A stretch of 64,000 bases of DNA from Enchytraeus crypticus (taxonomy: Eukaryota; Annelida; Clitellata; Enchytraeida; Enchytraeidae), in contig CAJHZI010000514.1 in NCBI GenBank assembly GCA_905160935.1, forward strand, positions 375,501-439,500. Reading direction: 5' to 3'. Below, piece by piece: positions 25,101 through 39,421 of the stretch (positions within the stretch are counted from its first letter, which is position 1; each line of letters starts with the position of its first letter). Both the position numbers and the translations under genes were made by a program. Below the pieces are notes generated by a model, which was not told where the DNA came from, made no database searches, and saw only the letters and a list, made by a program, of their open reading frames with translations.

Positions 25101-28100
25101 AAATAAAACTTTCTCTGTACAACCAATAACAGCAATATTACCTAGATACTGAAGAAACAGAAATCTAGTATCTGAAGAAACTGAAATCTAGTATGTTGTA
25201 GATACTGGATTTCATTGTAATACACTGAATGCGATGCGGCACAGCAATGCGGCACAGCGATGCGGCACAGAGACACGGCACAGATATGCAGCACAGCTAT
25301 GCAGCACAGCGATGCGGCACAGCAATGCGGCACAGCGATGCGGAACAGCAATGCGGAACAGCAATGCGGCACAGCAATTCGGTACAGCAATGCGGAGACA
25401 GTGATAAATGTCTTAAACTCGACCATTTCATACACAATGAAACACCAGATGCCAAACCTGTACTAAACTTAGCAAATCTTCAGTACAGTCACCACCATAT
25501 ACTAATCGTTTCTTCTTTCGAATGATTACCGATCCATGTTGCAACTTGGCCGATCAGTATATATAAGACAAATAGCAGTAAATAAAATGTCTAAGCTGGG
25601 CACGTTATCAAAGATTACAACATGCTGCCGTTTCAAGTATAAAATAGTTAAAATCGTGACTGCCTAAAATACCTAAAGCAATATATGGATAAGAAAAACT
25701 CACAAACTATTAATACCCTCTATAGAGTTTAGCACTATTTCACATTTGCGTCTTCTACAAACGAGTAGTCTTCAAATTTGTATTAAATAACGATTTCCTT
25801 GTATAAAATACTTACATTGCATCGCACGTTCTTGATGAGCGTAAGGAAATTTATCAGAGACATTAAACCTAGTAAAGAAATGGTTCTTAATTTCTTATAT
25901 TAGAAGGTAAACTTGGGCATAGCTACCGATAATTTAATTGCAATATATGCGAGGGAATAAATAACTAGATATGATAACGTAACTTTTAAACCTTGGCTAA
26001 ACTAACTTTTATACATGCGGGTACATTTGTAAGTTTAAAATTACAGGTATAGAAACTGGTATAAAGAAGTGAATCTCTCGCTCACAGACAATATATAACC
26101 GCACTAGTACAAAGTAAAAATGCGACGAAATCGTGTTAAATCGTTAAATTGATGTATTAAATACTTAAAAGCCCCAAAACCTCAAATTTAAAAATTTAAA
26201 TTTAAAAATAAAATAATTATTCTATAGAAAGGCATTATCTTACTGCCAGCCGGTAACTAAACAAGCCATACCAAAAAACCGTATTCGTCTAAATCTCCAA
26301 ACATAACACATTATCGATTGATTATGAAGTCGGACAGGTTCGGATAGATTGCACCTAAATGATAGTGAAATATTTCTCACTTTTAAATCAGCTACAGCCA
26401 TTTGCGGTCATTTAAATGCGACTTATACATCACATATTAATCGTAGGAAAGACAACGGCTCTGTCAGAATCATTATTGTAACAAATAAAATCAAGTTAGA
26501 ATGCGCAAACGACACGAAACGTTAGCGCACCGCGATCTAACAGAAGTTAACATAACTAACAGCCGCCTAGATCAGCTCGTAGCAGACAAAGTGATAGAAA
26601 AACTAGAAAACAATTACCGCACGGGAATAAGGTGGGTCGGGATCGTCAAATACACATTACCCAGTAAATCTTAAATAATGCAGTAACTACTCACTACGAT
26701 TACGAGCAGACCGGTGACTGACGATCTCTGACGTTTGTCTCGTCAGTATGTGCGAGTCGCTACAAACGAGTTCTGTCTGAGATCAGAAACAACAGGAATT
26801 ACAAGTTTATCAATTTAAATGAATCTGCATGATTATCAGTCCCTAGCGCAAAGTAAAGCTAGCATCAGCCGATCAAACTCTATCAATCGTCATTTCAACA
26901 GTACTTTTCGCCTACCAAAGCGTACATTATTCTGTAGGCCACACGAAATATTCTCAAGTTATACTGCATTTTAATTATGAAGAACTGTAGCCAGAATATC
27001 TTAATACGTTGACAACCTTATCTCAATTTTCATGGTCAAACTATTGCTTTAGTTTTATCATTCTATCTACTTATAGACAACAGACTAAAATTATACGATC
27101 AATCAGTCAACTGAAAGGCTTATAAGCCGGTACTGACTATAAATTACTGCTATGCGACAAAACACAGCATAGCACTGTTACAGCAGAACCATAGGTACAC
27201 TACAGAGACAGCATACCACTAGTAAGCACAACGTTTGAACAAATGCCATTGTTACTACACTAGAGCACAATAAAGTACTATACTATATTGTAATATACTA
27301 TTTTATACTATACTATACTATGCTATACCATACCATGCTACATTATGCTATACTACACACCACACCACACCATACCATACCATACCACACCACACCACAC
27401 CATACTATACTATATTATACCATACTATATTGTACTATACTACACTATATTGCATCACACCACACCACACCACATCGTACCACACCACACTACACTACAT
27501 TAAACTATATTATACTATTCTATAAGCACATATAAGTTACACGTATTCACTATAAATTAATACTGCCATACTAGAGCTAGCTAATACTAGATTACATACA
27601 ATTAGTAATATTGTAAATAATATTATGTGCATACTAGCATATACAGACTGCGTCAAAAAAACTTGACCCCCTACAGAAAATTTTCTATAACTTTGGTATC
27701 TGGTGTCTCTTTATCATGCAAATTTTAGCGATAATACATAATCCAATTCTACACACATGCTGGAAAATTCAAGGAAATATATCAACAACAATTTGAGTTA
27801 CAGATCTTTTTTCGCCATGCCCCTACCTCTTATACAGGTAGGTTCTCCAAGCAGTTTGTCACCGAATACTCCTGATTAGAGCCCTTCATTGATTCTTTGT
27901 TTTGGTAATAGCAATCATGCGAACTGATGCAGCAGAAACCCCTAGCACTTGAGATATCTGACGTATATTACGACTTGTTCCAGGCTCTCCTTCCTTAGTT
28001 TTTACCAATTAGTTCCTCAACAACAGCAATATTGGCAAGAATTCTGGCACTTTTGGGCCAGTCACTGCCCGCCTCCCGCCTTTCTACTAGTTGCTCTCTC

Positions 28101-31100
28101 TCTCTCTCTGCAATCTTCCGACAAATACTCTTTTAATAGTTGACAAGGACCATCCTTTCAGCGGATATGCTTGCTTTATTCTTTTCATCCCGTAATCTTG
28201 CTCATGGAGTATTTGTATCCGCAACTTATAGTGACTTATAGTGATAAACTGTTTAGAGAATCTACTGTATAAGAAAGAGGTAGGGGCATGCCGCAAATTG
28301 ATCTGTAACTCGAAATGTGGTGTATATAGTTCCATAAATTTTTCAGCATATATGTAAAATTGGACCATGAATAATCGCTTCAGTTTATGTGATAACGAGA
28401 CATCAGATACAAAAGTTCTAGAAAATTTTATGAAGGAAATCTATAAAAGGTTGGGGCATGGCGCAAAAAGATCTGTAACTCGAATTTCGGTCCATATATT
28501 TTCATCACTTTTTCAGCATATGTTTACAATTTGACCATGAATAAGTGCCTAAATTTATATGATAAAGACACATCAGATACAAAAGTTATAGAAAATTTTG
28601 TGTAGGGGGTCAGCTTCTTTAAAGCAGTCTGTAGTTAACGTTATAAACGAATTAATACTGCTATACTAGAGAGCGCATATAGCTAATGCACGATTAATCA
28701 ATGCTGTTATCCGTAAGCTAAACATACATATACAATGCTAAAAAAGTTCATAATGCTATACTAGAGCCAGCATTTGCGAATGCTCGATCAATTAACATTT
28801 ATGCAGCTCTCTATACGACGCCTAGAAGTGATAACCGATGATTGGAACTGTGTCTACCAATATCATAAGTCCGCACGTTCTTATATATTACTCTTACTGC
28901 TGTACACAATATGCTGCAACTTGCACAATAATTTCTACTATATTATGTAAAGCACAGACCAGTCGATCTAATCATCTAATTATATCTGTTTGAACTTTAG
29001 GCAACTCGAAAAAGACCATGTAGTTTCAGATTTATACTATAAAAGCAGCCAGAGTCGTCAGATGATCAGCAGAATTAACAAAAGAATAGTCAGATGATAA
29101 GTAGAATTAACAAAAGAATCATCATCATCAGTTCCTTGCGTTCGGTACAGAACATTGGGCGGTAACATTCCTCCATTCGTTTCTATCATCAGCAATCTTC
29201 ACAGCGTCTTCCCATGAAATGTTTAATGCTCTCAAATCCTTGTTGGTCGTATTTAGCCAAGTACTTCCAGGTCTTCCTTGTTTCATTTTTCATTGAGTTG
29301 GCTTCCAGTTAATTGCAGTCTTTGCGTATCTACCCTCAGACATTCTCAGTAAATGACCTAAAAACCTCAACTCTCAGAAACTATTTCATCTAATTTTCTT
29401 TGTCCACTCCTTTCGAGTACTGGTTCGTTTTTGACGTGGTTCCAATAGTGGATAATTAAAATTCTTTTGAGGCATCTTTGTTGAATACAGGTTAATTTGT
29501 GCTTTATTTTATTAGTACTTTCCTAGGTTTCACATGCATACATTAAAACTGGTTGAATAATTTTACAATTGTTGAATATATTTTTATCTTTAATTGCTCC
29601 TCAATTTTATTACTCTTCCAAATATATTGGAGCTTTTGGAATATGTCATACGCTTTACGGATTATACACTCCACATCTCTTTCATTTGATCCATTTTACG
29701 ATATTGTACTGCCTATATACGTGAACTTTTTTACCGTTGCAACCTCGCTTTGATTAACTCTTACCGTGAATAATATGTCTGTCTCTGCAGTTGTGAGGAT
29801 TTTTGTCTTTTCAGAGCTAATTATTAATCCAACTTTTGCAGCATTTTCTTCTAATGCTGCTGTTATTTCTTGCAGTTGATGACTGTTGTTTGCTAGTAAA
29901 GCTATATAGTCTGCAAAATCAAGGTCAGTTAATTTTCTATGACCCAACTTTATTCCCCATTCTCTTTCTTCAAAAGCCTTTCTCATTACGAAATCAACCC
30001 CGCCACTGGGTTCCCAGTGCTAGTCCCAAGCCTGGATAAAGGAAGAGGGTTGGTCGTGGGTTTAGCTCCCCTACACCGTCAAAATTTGCATTGCTACAGC
30101 AACGGCAACAAAACAAAAGAATAGTCAGATGATAAGAAAAATAAACAAAAGAGTAGTCAGGTGATAAGAATTAACCAAAGAGTAGTCAGATGATAAGAGA
30201 ACAGAATGAGATGCAGCAGAAAACTACCAGAGCTCCAGAAAGAAAAGCCGGAGTGTCTGTTTTTAAACTGTTATAAAACAAACTGAGATTCAATAAAGAC
30301 CAACGAAGTCATCACAGAAACGTGCTGATAAAGATCCGACGATTGTCGACTCCATTTAAGCATCGGTAACTGACACATTTGTACAGAACTTCAAGAGTTC
30401 TTGTGGCAGCAGAAACAACTCTAATACGTTGTTCAGTAACTGAAATACTGCGCAATCTTAACAGTCTAACAACATGAATGATTCTTAATGATATAGAGTA
30501 CTTCGTTCAATTTAATTTACTGTCGGAAAATCTCAAGTTTGACTTCTAACAGTATCAACCAATCGCTTAAACTGCAGTCCTGCAGCACTAAACAGTCAGT
30601 CAACAGTCATATATCACTGAACAGAGCAAACTAGCGCACGCAGCAACAAACTATTGCACGTCAACATTAAACTAGTGCTTGTCAGCAGCAAACTAGTTCA
30701 TGTCAGCTGTAAAAGATTTTCGTCACATAATGGTAGTAATCGATTAGGATACTATTACTAATTGCACAGAATATTGCAGTTCTCTTCAAATTCACCGCTC
30801 AAGTGAGTGCATGACCAATGAGAGATGTTAAGAGTTTTAACAGCTTCAGAGTTTCGGCAAATGACGCATGACCAACTCCCAACCGCCTCATCTTAGTAAC
30901 TGGTTGCGTAGTGTACTTGAACTCCTGACCTCTATTCAACCAGGCTTGCATTCATAACTACTAGGCTACGAAAGCATATATCTACAAGTCTACATTCAGA
31001 TTTGTTTAGTGAATCTAATGCGTGTGTAATGATGGCCACATCAAAGAGGATTTAAAACAAATTTTTAACGACTTTATGATGACTATCATGTTAATTATAA

Positions 31101-34100
31101 TTATTAATAAAGGAACTTGAAATTTCACTATTTAGTTGATAATATAATTTTAGAAATAACTTTTTTTGTTAGATTTTTCAACCCTCCAGTTTCTGGTCAT
31201 TAGATTAATTCATAATATGAAAATAGTCAATTGTACGGTTACCAACGGTTTCACAGAACTTAATAGAGTAATAGAACCTTCTGTAATTCAGACTTCGCTG
31301 GCTACTAATGGTATTACCGGACAGAGATCAAGCACTCTCATGATAGGTTTATGGTTCTCATAATGCTTGTTTATCTGACTACATGTACACTTCTCTCACT
31401 TGTATAATTAATCAGTGCCGAGATGAACAAATAAACTATACGATGATGATTAAATTAAAAAAATTAACAAATAGTTACAAAAATATCAACACAGCAAATC
31501 ACTATTTTTGTTGCTGTTCCAATCGTTATAAATATCTACTACTATTACACGCGACTAGCAATAGCAATAGATAAATATACTTATAGTCATAAGCAATTGC
31601 TACAAAATGATCCAGTAACAAAACTCTCTCTCTCCCTCCACAGCTCTTTTACTCTCTTTTGTCTCTAGCTCTTCCTATCTCTCTCTTTCCCGTTTTTCGA
31701 TTCGCTACTCTAAAGCAAGTTACGACTTGATTATGCATTTCTGCCGCTAGTACCAGTTTAATGGCTAAGTCAGTTAAGCATCTGCTTAATCGGCTACGAG
31801 GAAAAATCCAAGCCCGACTGTTAATGTTGATTTTCGAATAGCATGGAAACAAGATAAATTTAGCATTATAGTTTACAATCAAAACAACGAATAACTACAT
31901 AATATATTTTAATAAAGATATAATAGTAATAATTACAATATAATTACTGATACCATAATATATTAAATAACTGCAGGTATCAATTGCTTAAAAAGTAACT
32001 AATATGCCACACTACAAATTTGAAATAAGTAAACCTAAAATTACATTATAAGATACCTCACCATATGTAAAATTCACCTATTTTGTTGAGGATGTATGAT
32101 ATTGTAATTCATTGCAATGATTAAATAAACAAATGACAAATAACCTATTATTGTAGATGTGTACATGATATTTTTATAAAAAGTTAATAGAATTTCTTAC
32201 ATTATTTATCTGACTGTTACTGGAAATTGCAGGAAGCGAGGGTAAAATCTTCTGAGATGGCAGTTCAAATAGACTGTCATCGATGATGTAGTTAATAGGA
32301 ATGCTGCTACAGCAGAGCTGCCGCAGCTTAACAAATACGTAACAGAGCATTGCCAGCATCTGTATGTCATCCTGACTGGAGAAATGATCAAACCTGCTCA
32401 GTACAATTAATGATCAACCCTGCTCAGTACAAGAAAAGATGAGATCTGCTCAGTACAAGAAATGATCAAACCTGCTAAATACAAGGAATGATCAAACCTT
32501 CTCAGTACAAGAAATGATCAAACCTGCTCAGTACTAGAAAAGATCAAATCTGCTCAGTAAAAGAAATGATCAAACCTTCTCAGTACAAGAAATGATCAAA
32601 CCTGCTCAGTACAAGAATTGATCAAACCTGCTCAGTACAAGAATTGATCAAACCTGCTCAGTACAAGAACTGACAAAATTTGCTCAATACAAGAATTGAT
32701 CAAACCTGCTCAGTACAAGAAATGATCAAACTGCTCGGTACAAGAAATGATCAAACCTGCTCAGTTCAAGCAATGATCAAACCTGCTCAGTACAAGAAAT
32801 GATCAAACTTGTTCTGTGCAAGAAATGATCAAACTTGCTCATTACAAGAAATGATCAAACCTACTCGGTAAAAGAAATGATCAAATCTACCGTTACTATA
32901 CACGAGCTACAAATGCCATCAAACTTGATTACATTTGTAGCTCGTGCGGAGTGGATTAGCGCACTTAGTAAGGTGTACGTTTCGAATAAACGACGTTAAA
33001 GAACGTCGGACCCAGTATTTGGATGAGCGACCTCTATAGAAGATCCAGTGTTGTCAGCTCGTATGGAAAACCCCAGGGTGTTGGAAGATCAATTTTAAAT
33101 CCGCGTCCGTTGCAATCGATGCACTATCAAACGGTAAAGATTACTGATAACCTTGGAGTGAAGGAAGAAATATTTAAAATTGCCAAAACAGAAACTAAAC
33201 AAAGGAACCCTGTACCATGTGCGGTACGCAATGTGTGCAAACATACGAACAAATAGGACAACTGATCACAGAAGTTACTCACCGGCTTCACGGAAGCTAG
33301 TAAAGTAACGATTTAAAGTTAGAGATTCCATTAATATTCAGTTCTCAACGACATTAGTGCTGTGTTAAGTAACGTTCTTAAAGGTTCTTTAAAAATGTAA
33401 TAATTAAATAATTGAGAAAAATTGTAGAAACTATCATAAAAGTACTGCAATGAGCAAAGCCCATACATCAAAGTTTTACACATATGTTAAACATAACAAA
33501 AGGAAATGATCTATTCTTTCAAAGTTATTTAGAAAAGTTTACTACTTTACTAATCTCTAAATCCTTATAGTAATCACGACAGCCACAAAATGTATTTTAA
33601 AACTCGTGAAGCAGAAATTAAAATGTCAGATCATACAGAAAAGCCACCCACCATGATTTAACCAGTTGTCTACCAAATGGAGTCATCGGCCAGGGCGGAT
33701 TATCGGCTTGAAAACTACGAGCACAGGCCTGCGTGGCCTGGCATTGAACGGCTGTCATCAACCAAATCTACAACAATCAGTGAAATATCTCAGACATATT
33801 CTCCAAAACTCCTAAAACTAATACAGCTGCTCACATTTAAATGACAGAAACATCATCAGCCATCTTCAATACTTCAATATGGAAGTATTAGGCCTATACC
33901 TTATTTATTCCATATTACCAATATGGAAGTGTTATACCTTATTTATTCCATATTATCAATATGGAAGTATTATACCTTAGTTTAATGCTTTATTAAGTGG
34001 AAAAATGTTAGCGTAACTAGTTATTTGTGGCAATGACTCAAATATCCAACTGGGAACAAATAGAAGCCGCTTTTGTTAAACTTAGTGGTGACTTCTACGA

Positions 34101-37100
34101 GATTATCTACCGATTTCTAATGTTTTACAGCTTTAACTCTAAAAGAAAAATATATAATTCTTTCGTATAACTCTAGAAACACTCAATAACAAACATTACA
34201 TTTTTCATAAAGATGATAACGTAATTAGAAATATTAAATTTTTCTGTATCTCACTGGTAACTCTCAATTACAAACATTGCATTTTTTTCTAGAACAATCA
34301 ATTTAAGGCGCTATTAACCTGAGCGAGATCTCTACGCCCGGCTGCCGATGCTATCTCAGCGTTCTTGTTACACATCTCCACAGGATCTCTGCCGTCAACA
34401 CTGCACACAGACATCATTGCAGAATAAGACTGAAATTATATTGCTTAATATTAAATACAAGTAATACAGTGTCTACTTACATTAAGCTTACAGACCCCTA
34501 TTTATCGGCAAAAAGGTTTTAAGAGACACATAAGAGTATTTACAAAAGCAATAACAATAATATGCAACAGATTATATAGGTACATTAACACACATATATA
34601 CAAGTATATATTGACAGGTTACTAACACATACACACACATACAACATATTTACAGGTATCCTAACACCCACACACGCACCTATTTACATGTATATTGACA
34701 CAAATACACAAATATTCTCAGGTATACCAACACATACACACTAAAAGGTATACTAACACACTTTGATATATCTAAGGTACAGCAACACACACACATACTG
34801 GTATACAAACACAGAGACATATTTGTAAATACACACACACACGTATTTACAGGCATACTAACACATATTCTTCAGCGAGTTGTTTGCTGACAGGCAGCAG
34901 ACAATGCACATCGTATATGAGCACAGGACCGGTCACAAAGTCTTCAGGCGAAGATTTCCTGCAAATATTACCTCCACTCCCGCCTCTCAGGGTTCGATAC
35001 TCCGACGAGCCTGATGCTGAAGAGGTGACCACTTGCTGACTCTGTTCACGGTTCTTATAGAAATTAGCTACGGAGAGAGAGGCTGGTATATCAGCCGATG
35101 GAATACTCCGTGACAGTCCCAAGTAAACCATCGGAAGTCCATACTGAATCCTGGGCTGAGGGCAGTCTAGCAGGGCCGACATGGCTCTGAAATCAATATA
35201 TTACAAATACACGAGAGTTGTAGCAGCTGAAAGATAATAAAAGATTACTCGTCTCAATTAATATTCCTCATTCAGATAGAGAATATAATTTTAGTTTCTA
35301 GTAGTTTTAAAATAAAATATGACAAAGATTAAACTAAATATTATAGAGCACTAAGAGCTGTTAAGAGGCAAGAGGGAGTATGAGAGAGAGCGAGACAGAG
35401 AGATAGATAGAAAAATATAGATAGCTAAAAGATAACTTCCAAGAGGCACACTGATAGTACATTTAAACTAACTTATTTTAAAAATTTATTTATTACCATA
35501 ATTAGATTTGAGGGCCTTTATTTCAGTTTATGCGCTCCTGCTGTTTATAGAAAATGGTTAAGATAGTGAAATGCATATGATAAATGAAAATAAATAAATT
35601 TGTCGACTGATTTACGACTTATCATCATAAGCACATTTTACCTCGGTGTAGTTTCCACAACGGAGTTTTTCTTACTGTCGCTGCTACTACTGCCACTAAC
35701 TTCAATACGACGAGTAAAGCAAACCAAATAACCTACAGAACACAAATAAACAACCTAAACATCTGTAAACGCATTACAGCATTCTTGTCTGCCTTATTGG
35801 AATTTCAATTCCTTATCTCATTTCTCAATTCCACGCTTTCGAACTAAGCAAATCCGGCAAAGCGATGTCATAAAAATTCCTTTATTCACGCATATACAGA
35901 GAGAGTAAAAATATGAATGCACCAGTAAAAAGTTTGAATAGACCTATCTCAGCATACTGTTAATATTTCCATATAAAATTTTTACTAAAGGACTAATTTT
36001 TTTGAATGCCAATTTTCATCCATTTTAATATACAGATTGGCCAGTTATGGAAGTTACAGAAAGGCAAACTTGCTCTGATAAATTAATAAGATGATAAAAC
36101 TTTTTACAGGTGTACTAATTTTCTTTATTCACTCAGTAGATAGAAATGAGTCTATCCATCAATATTTATATAATCGTCGTTTAAGAGTGACTGTATATTC
36201 GTTGTTTTAATAACTACATTATACATTAGGAACAGTTTAAAATAGTATCTTTTTTTCATTGAATTTTCGAAACTTAGAACTTTTCTCCAAAATTTCACTG
36301 AAGCATAACAAGAAACCGAAGAGTTTATTTTAATGCCATGGTTAGAATAGAGAGAATACATTTACAAATACTAGAGAATGTACATCTAAAGCCCGCCCAT
36401 TTAATATCAATATATTGCAGCAGCAGCTAAAGGCAACAACGACACCTACAGCTTAGTGCAACTCTGCAAGTATTAAATCATTGATAGGAAGAAACTTTAA
36501 CTCTTAATTTTTCAAGTCAATTGCCTGAGGTTCCATACACTGAGGTATTATGAGTTACTGCAATAACGATAATCTAAATAAGCATTAAAATAATATATTT
36601 AGTATCAATACTATTTCAAGAAAAAATCATACGAAAACTTTCTATTGGGAATAGACGGCGGGATTTAGCGCACTTGGTTTAGTTGAGCGTCAACAATGGA
36701 GGTTAAGCTACATCGGCTTCAATTTGTGGGTAACCATCTTGGAAGACTGAGTGTTGATAACGTTGAAGGAAAAAATCCCAGTGTGATGGAAGGTTACTGT
36801 TAAATCCGCGCCGGCTGCAATTGATGCGCCATCAAAAGCAACGCCATCAAAGGCAACGATGACTAATAACCATGGAGAGGAAATGGGCCTTATAGAAGTA
36901 TCTGTGCTTCCTGACCCAGTGTGTCGCTATGTTGTGTTTATGAATCATTACCTGCACCGCAAAACCTTGCACCGGAAGTCCTGGGGAAAGGAATCTGATG
37001 ATTGCGCAGATATTCAGCCGAGTGACTGGCAAGAAACGTCGGCGAGATTCTCTTCGTGGGCGAAGTGACTTCAGCGGTCGAAGAGGATTCAGAGGCTCCG

Positions 37101-39357
37101 GTCTTCTATCATAATAACATTTCAACTTCTCATAAAGATTTGAAGCAAACTGAAATAAGATTTCAAAAAGATTAACAAATCTCAAAGCAATATCTATCAT
37201 CAACAACCATCTTAATCTACAGTATATACACGATGGTTAAAAAATAAATTGCACCACTTTATTCGAACTGCGGCCCAGAGAGGTCGCATTCAGGTTCAAA
37301 GCTCTGCATCTCTTGGTGAAAAGCAGAAAACACAAATGCTACAGAGAGTTTGGAACGTTTCATATCACACCTCGAATTGTTCTGCTTTACAATCGTCGCA
37401 TAGTATTAAACTACTGACGGGCCACGAGTGTCCGGCCAGTCACGGGGCAGAGATCTGGCGTAGCAATTACATAAGATATATTATCATTAACATAGCGTCA
37501 CAATGAAATAAGATATATTATCATTAACATAGTATCACAATGAAATAAGATATATTATCATTAACATAGTGTCACAATGAAATAAGATATATTATCATTA
37601 ACATAGTGTCACAATGAAATAAGATATATTATCATTAACATAGTGTCACAATGAAATAAGATATATTATCATTAACATAGTGTCACAATGAATTATCATT
37701 TACATAGTGTCACAATGAAATAAGACATATTATCATTAACATAGTGTCACAATGAAATAAGATATATTATCATTAACATAGTGTCACAATGAAATAAGAT
37801 ATATTATCATTAACATAGTGTCACAATGAAATAAGATATATTATCATTAACATAGTGTCACAATGAAATAAGATATATTATCATTAACATAGTGTCACAA
37901 TAAAATAAGATATATTATCATTAACATAGTGTCACAATGAATTATCATTTACATAGTGTCACAATGAAATAAGATATATTATCATTTACATAGTGTCACA
38001 ATGAAATAAGATTATCATTACATAGTGTCACAATGAAATAAGTTATATTATCATTAACATAGTGTCACAATGAAATAAGATATATTATCATTAACATAGT
38101 GTCACAATGAAATAAGATATATTATCATTAACATAGTGTCACAATGAAATAAGATATATTATCATTAACATAGTGTCACAATGAAATAAGATATATTATC
38201 ATTAACATAGTGTCACAATGAAATAAGATATATTATCGTTAACATAGTGTCACAGTGAAATAAGATATATTATCACTAACATAGTGTCACAATGAAATAA
38301 GATATATTATCACTAACATAGTGTCACAATGAAATAAGATATATTATCATTAACATAGTGTCGTAATGAAATAGATATATTCTCATTAACATACTGTCGT
38401 AATGAAATAGATATATTATCATTAACATAGTGTCGTAATGAAATAAGATATATTCTCATTAAAATAGTGTCGTAATGACATAGATATATTCTCATTAACA
38501 TAGTGTCACAATGAAATAAGATATATTATCATTAACATAGTGTCACAATGAAATAAGATATATTCTCATTAACATAGTGTCGTAATGAAATAGATATATT
38601 CTCATTAACATAGTGTCGTAATGAAATAGATATATTATTATTAACTTAGTGTCATAATGAAATAAGATATATTCTCATTAAAATAGTGTCGTAATGATAT
38701 AAGATATATTCTCATTCACATAGTGATTTTAACAGATTCAAAGGCTTTTATAATAACGTGTTTTGACCTCTGTTCTAGCATTACAAGTAGTTTGGCGAAA
38801 ACCTGCAGTTATATAATCGATAGGAAAATGAGTAAAGAATTGTATGTATTGATTTCATTGAACGTCGTAGCTAAGAAAACTTGTTTCTTCCCTCGTAAAT
38901 AGCTTACTTTCTATAGGGGGTTCGGTATTTTACAACTACAGTATATATCATCTTCAGGTGAAAGATTAACTAGCAACATCTACACGTATATCGAATTAAG
39001 TTAAAAATTTTAATATTCTTATACTAAATTATCGCATAGAATTTACTTTTATATACTGACATCAAATATACAATATAACTATATATTATTTACTAATCAC
39101 TTTTTATTAATACAACAAAAATATTTAGGTCAACACATAAGGAGATTAATAATTACAAGTCATGAGGTGAAGTTTATTTTAAACTAGTAAGGTCAAAGAT
39201 CGGTAGAATGTCCGAGTACTGATTGAAGAGACAAGTCGATAAAAACCTTCACTAACACGCAGAATGCATCAGCTAGAATCTATCAGGACCATCTCTGAAC
39301 TATCTTTTGTAGTGCTGATACATAAAATAAATGTAGCTTTATATATAATATAATATA

Positions 39358-39421
<64 letters not shown>

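Larger units (their letters stand above)
20978..32200 (-). other. Largest WDR59 intron region (about 11 kb)
   Basis: Contains, separately annotated: SINE A fragment, 46-bp array, 13-bp array, low-complexity tract, a Tc1/mariner-type element, a LINE inserted in a minisatellite, and AT-rich DNA. At least one small WDR59 exon probably remains unidentified here. Confidence 0.6.

Noticed and set aside
25142..25525. Cys/His-rich open frames on both strands
   Set aside because: Product of the 13-bp gcggcacagcaat array; compositional artefact.
33023..33256. 77-residue open frame
   Set aside because: Lies in dispersed repeat C, not conserved as a frame in the second copy at 36643.
38313..38501. Minus-strand frame with repeated YLISLRHYVND-like segments
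   Set aside because: Translation of the 37-bp array.
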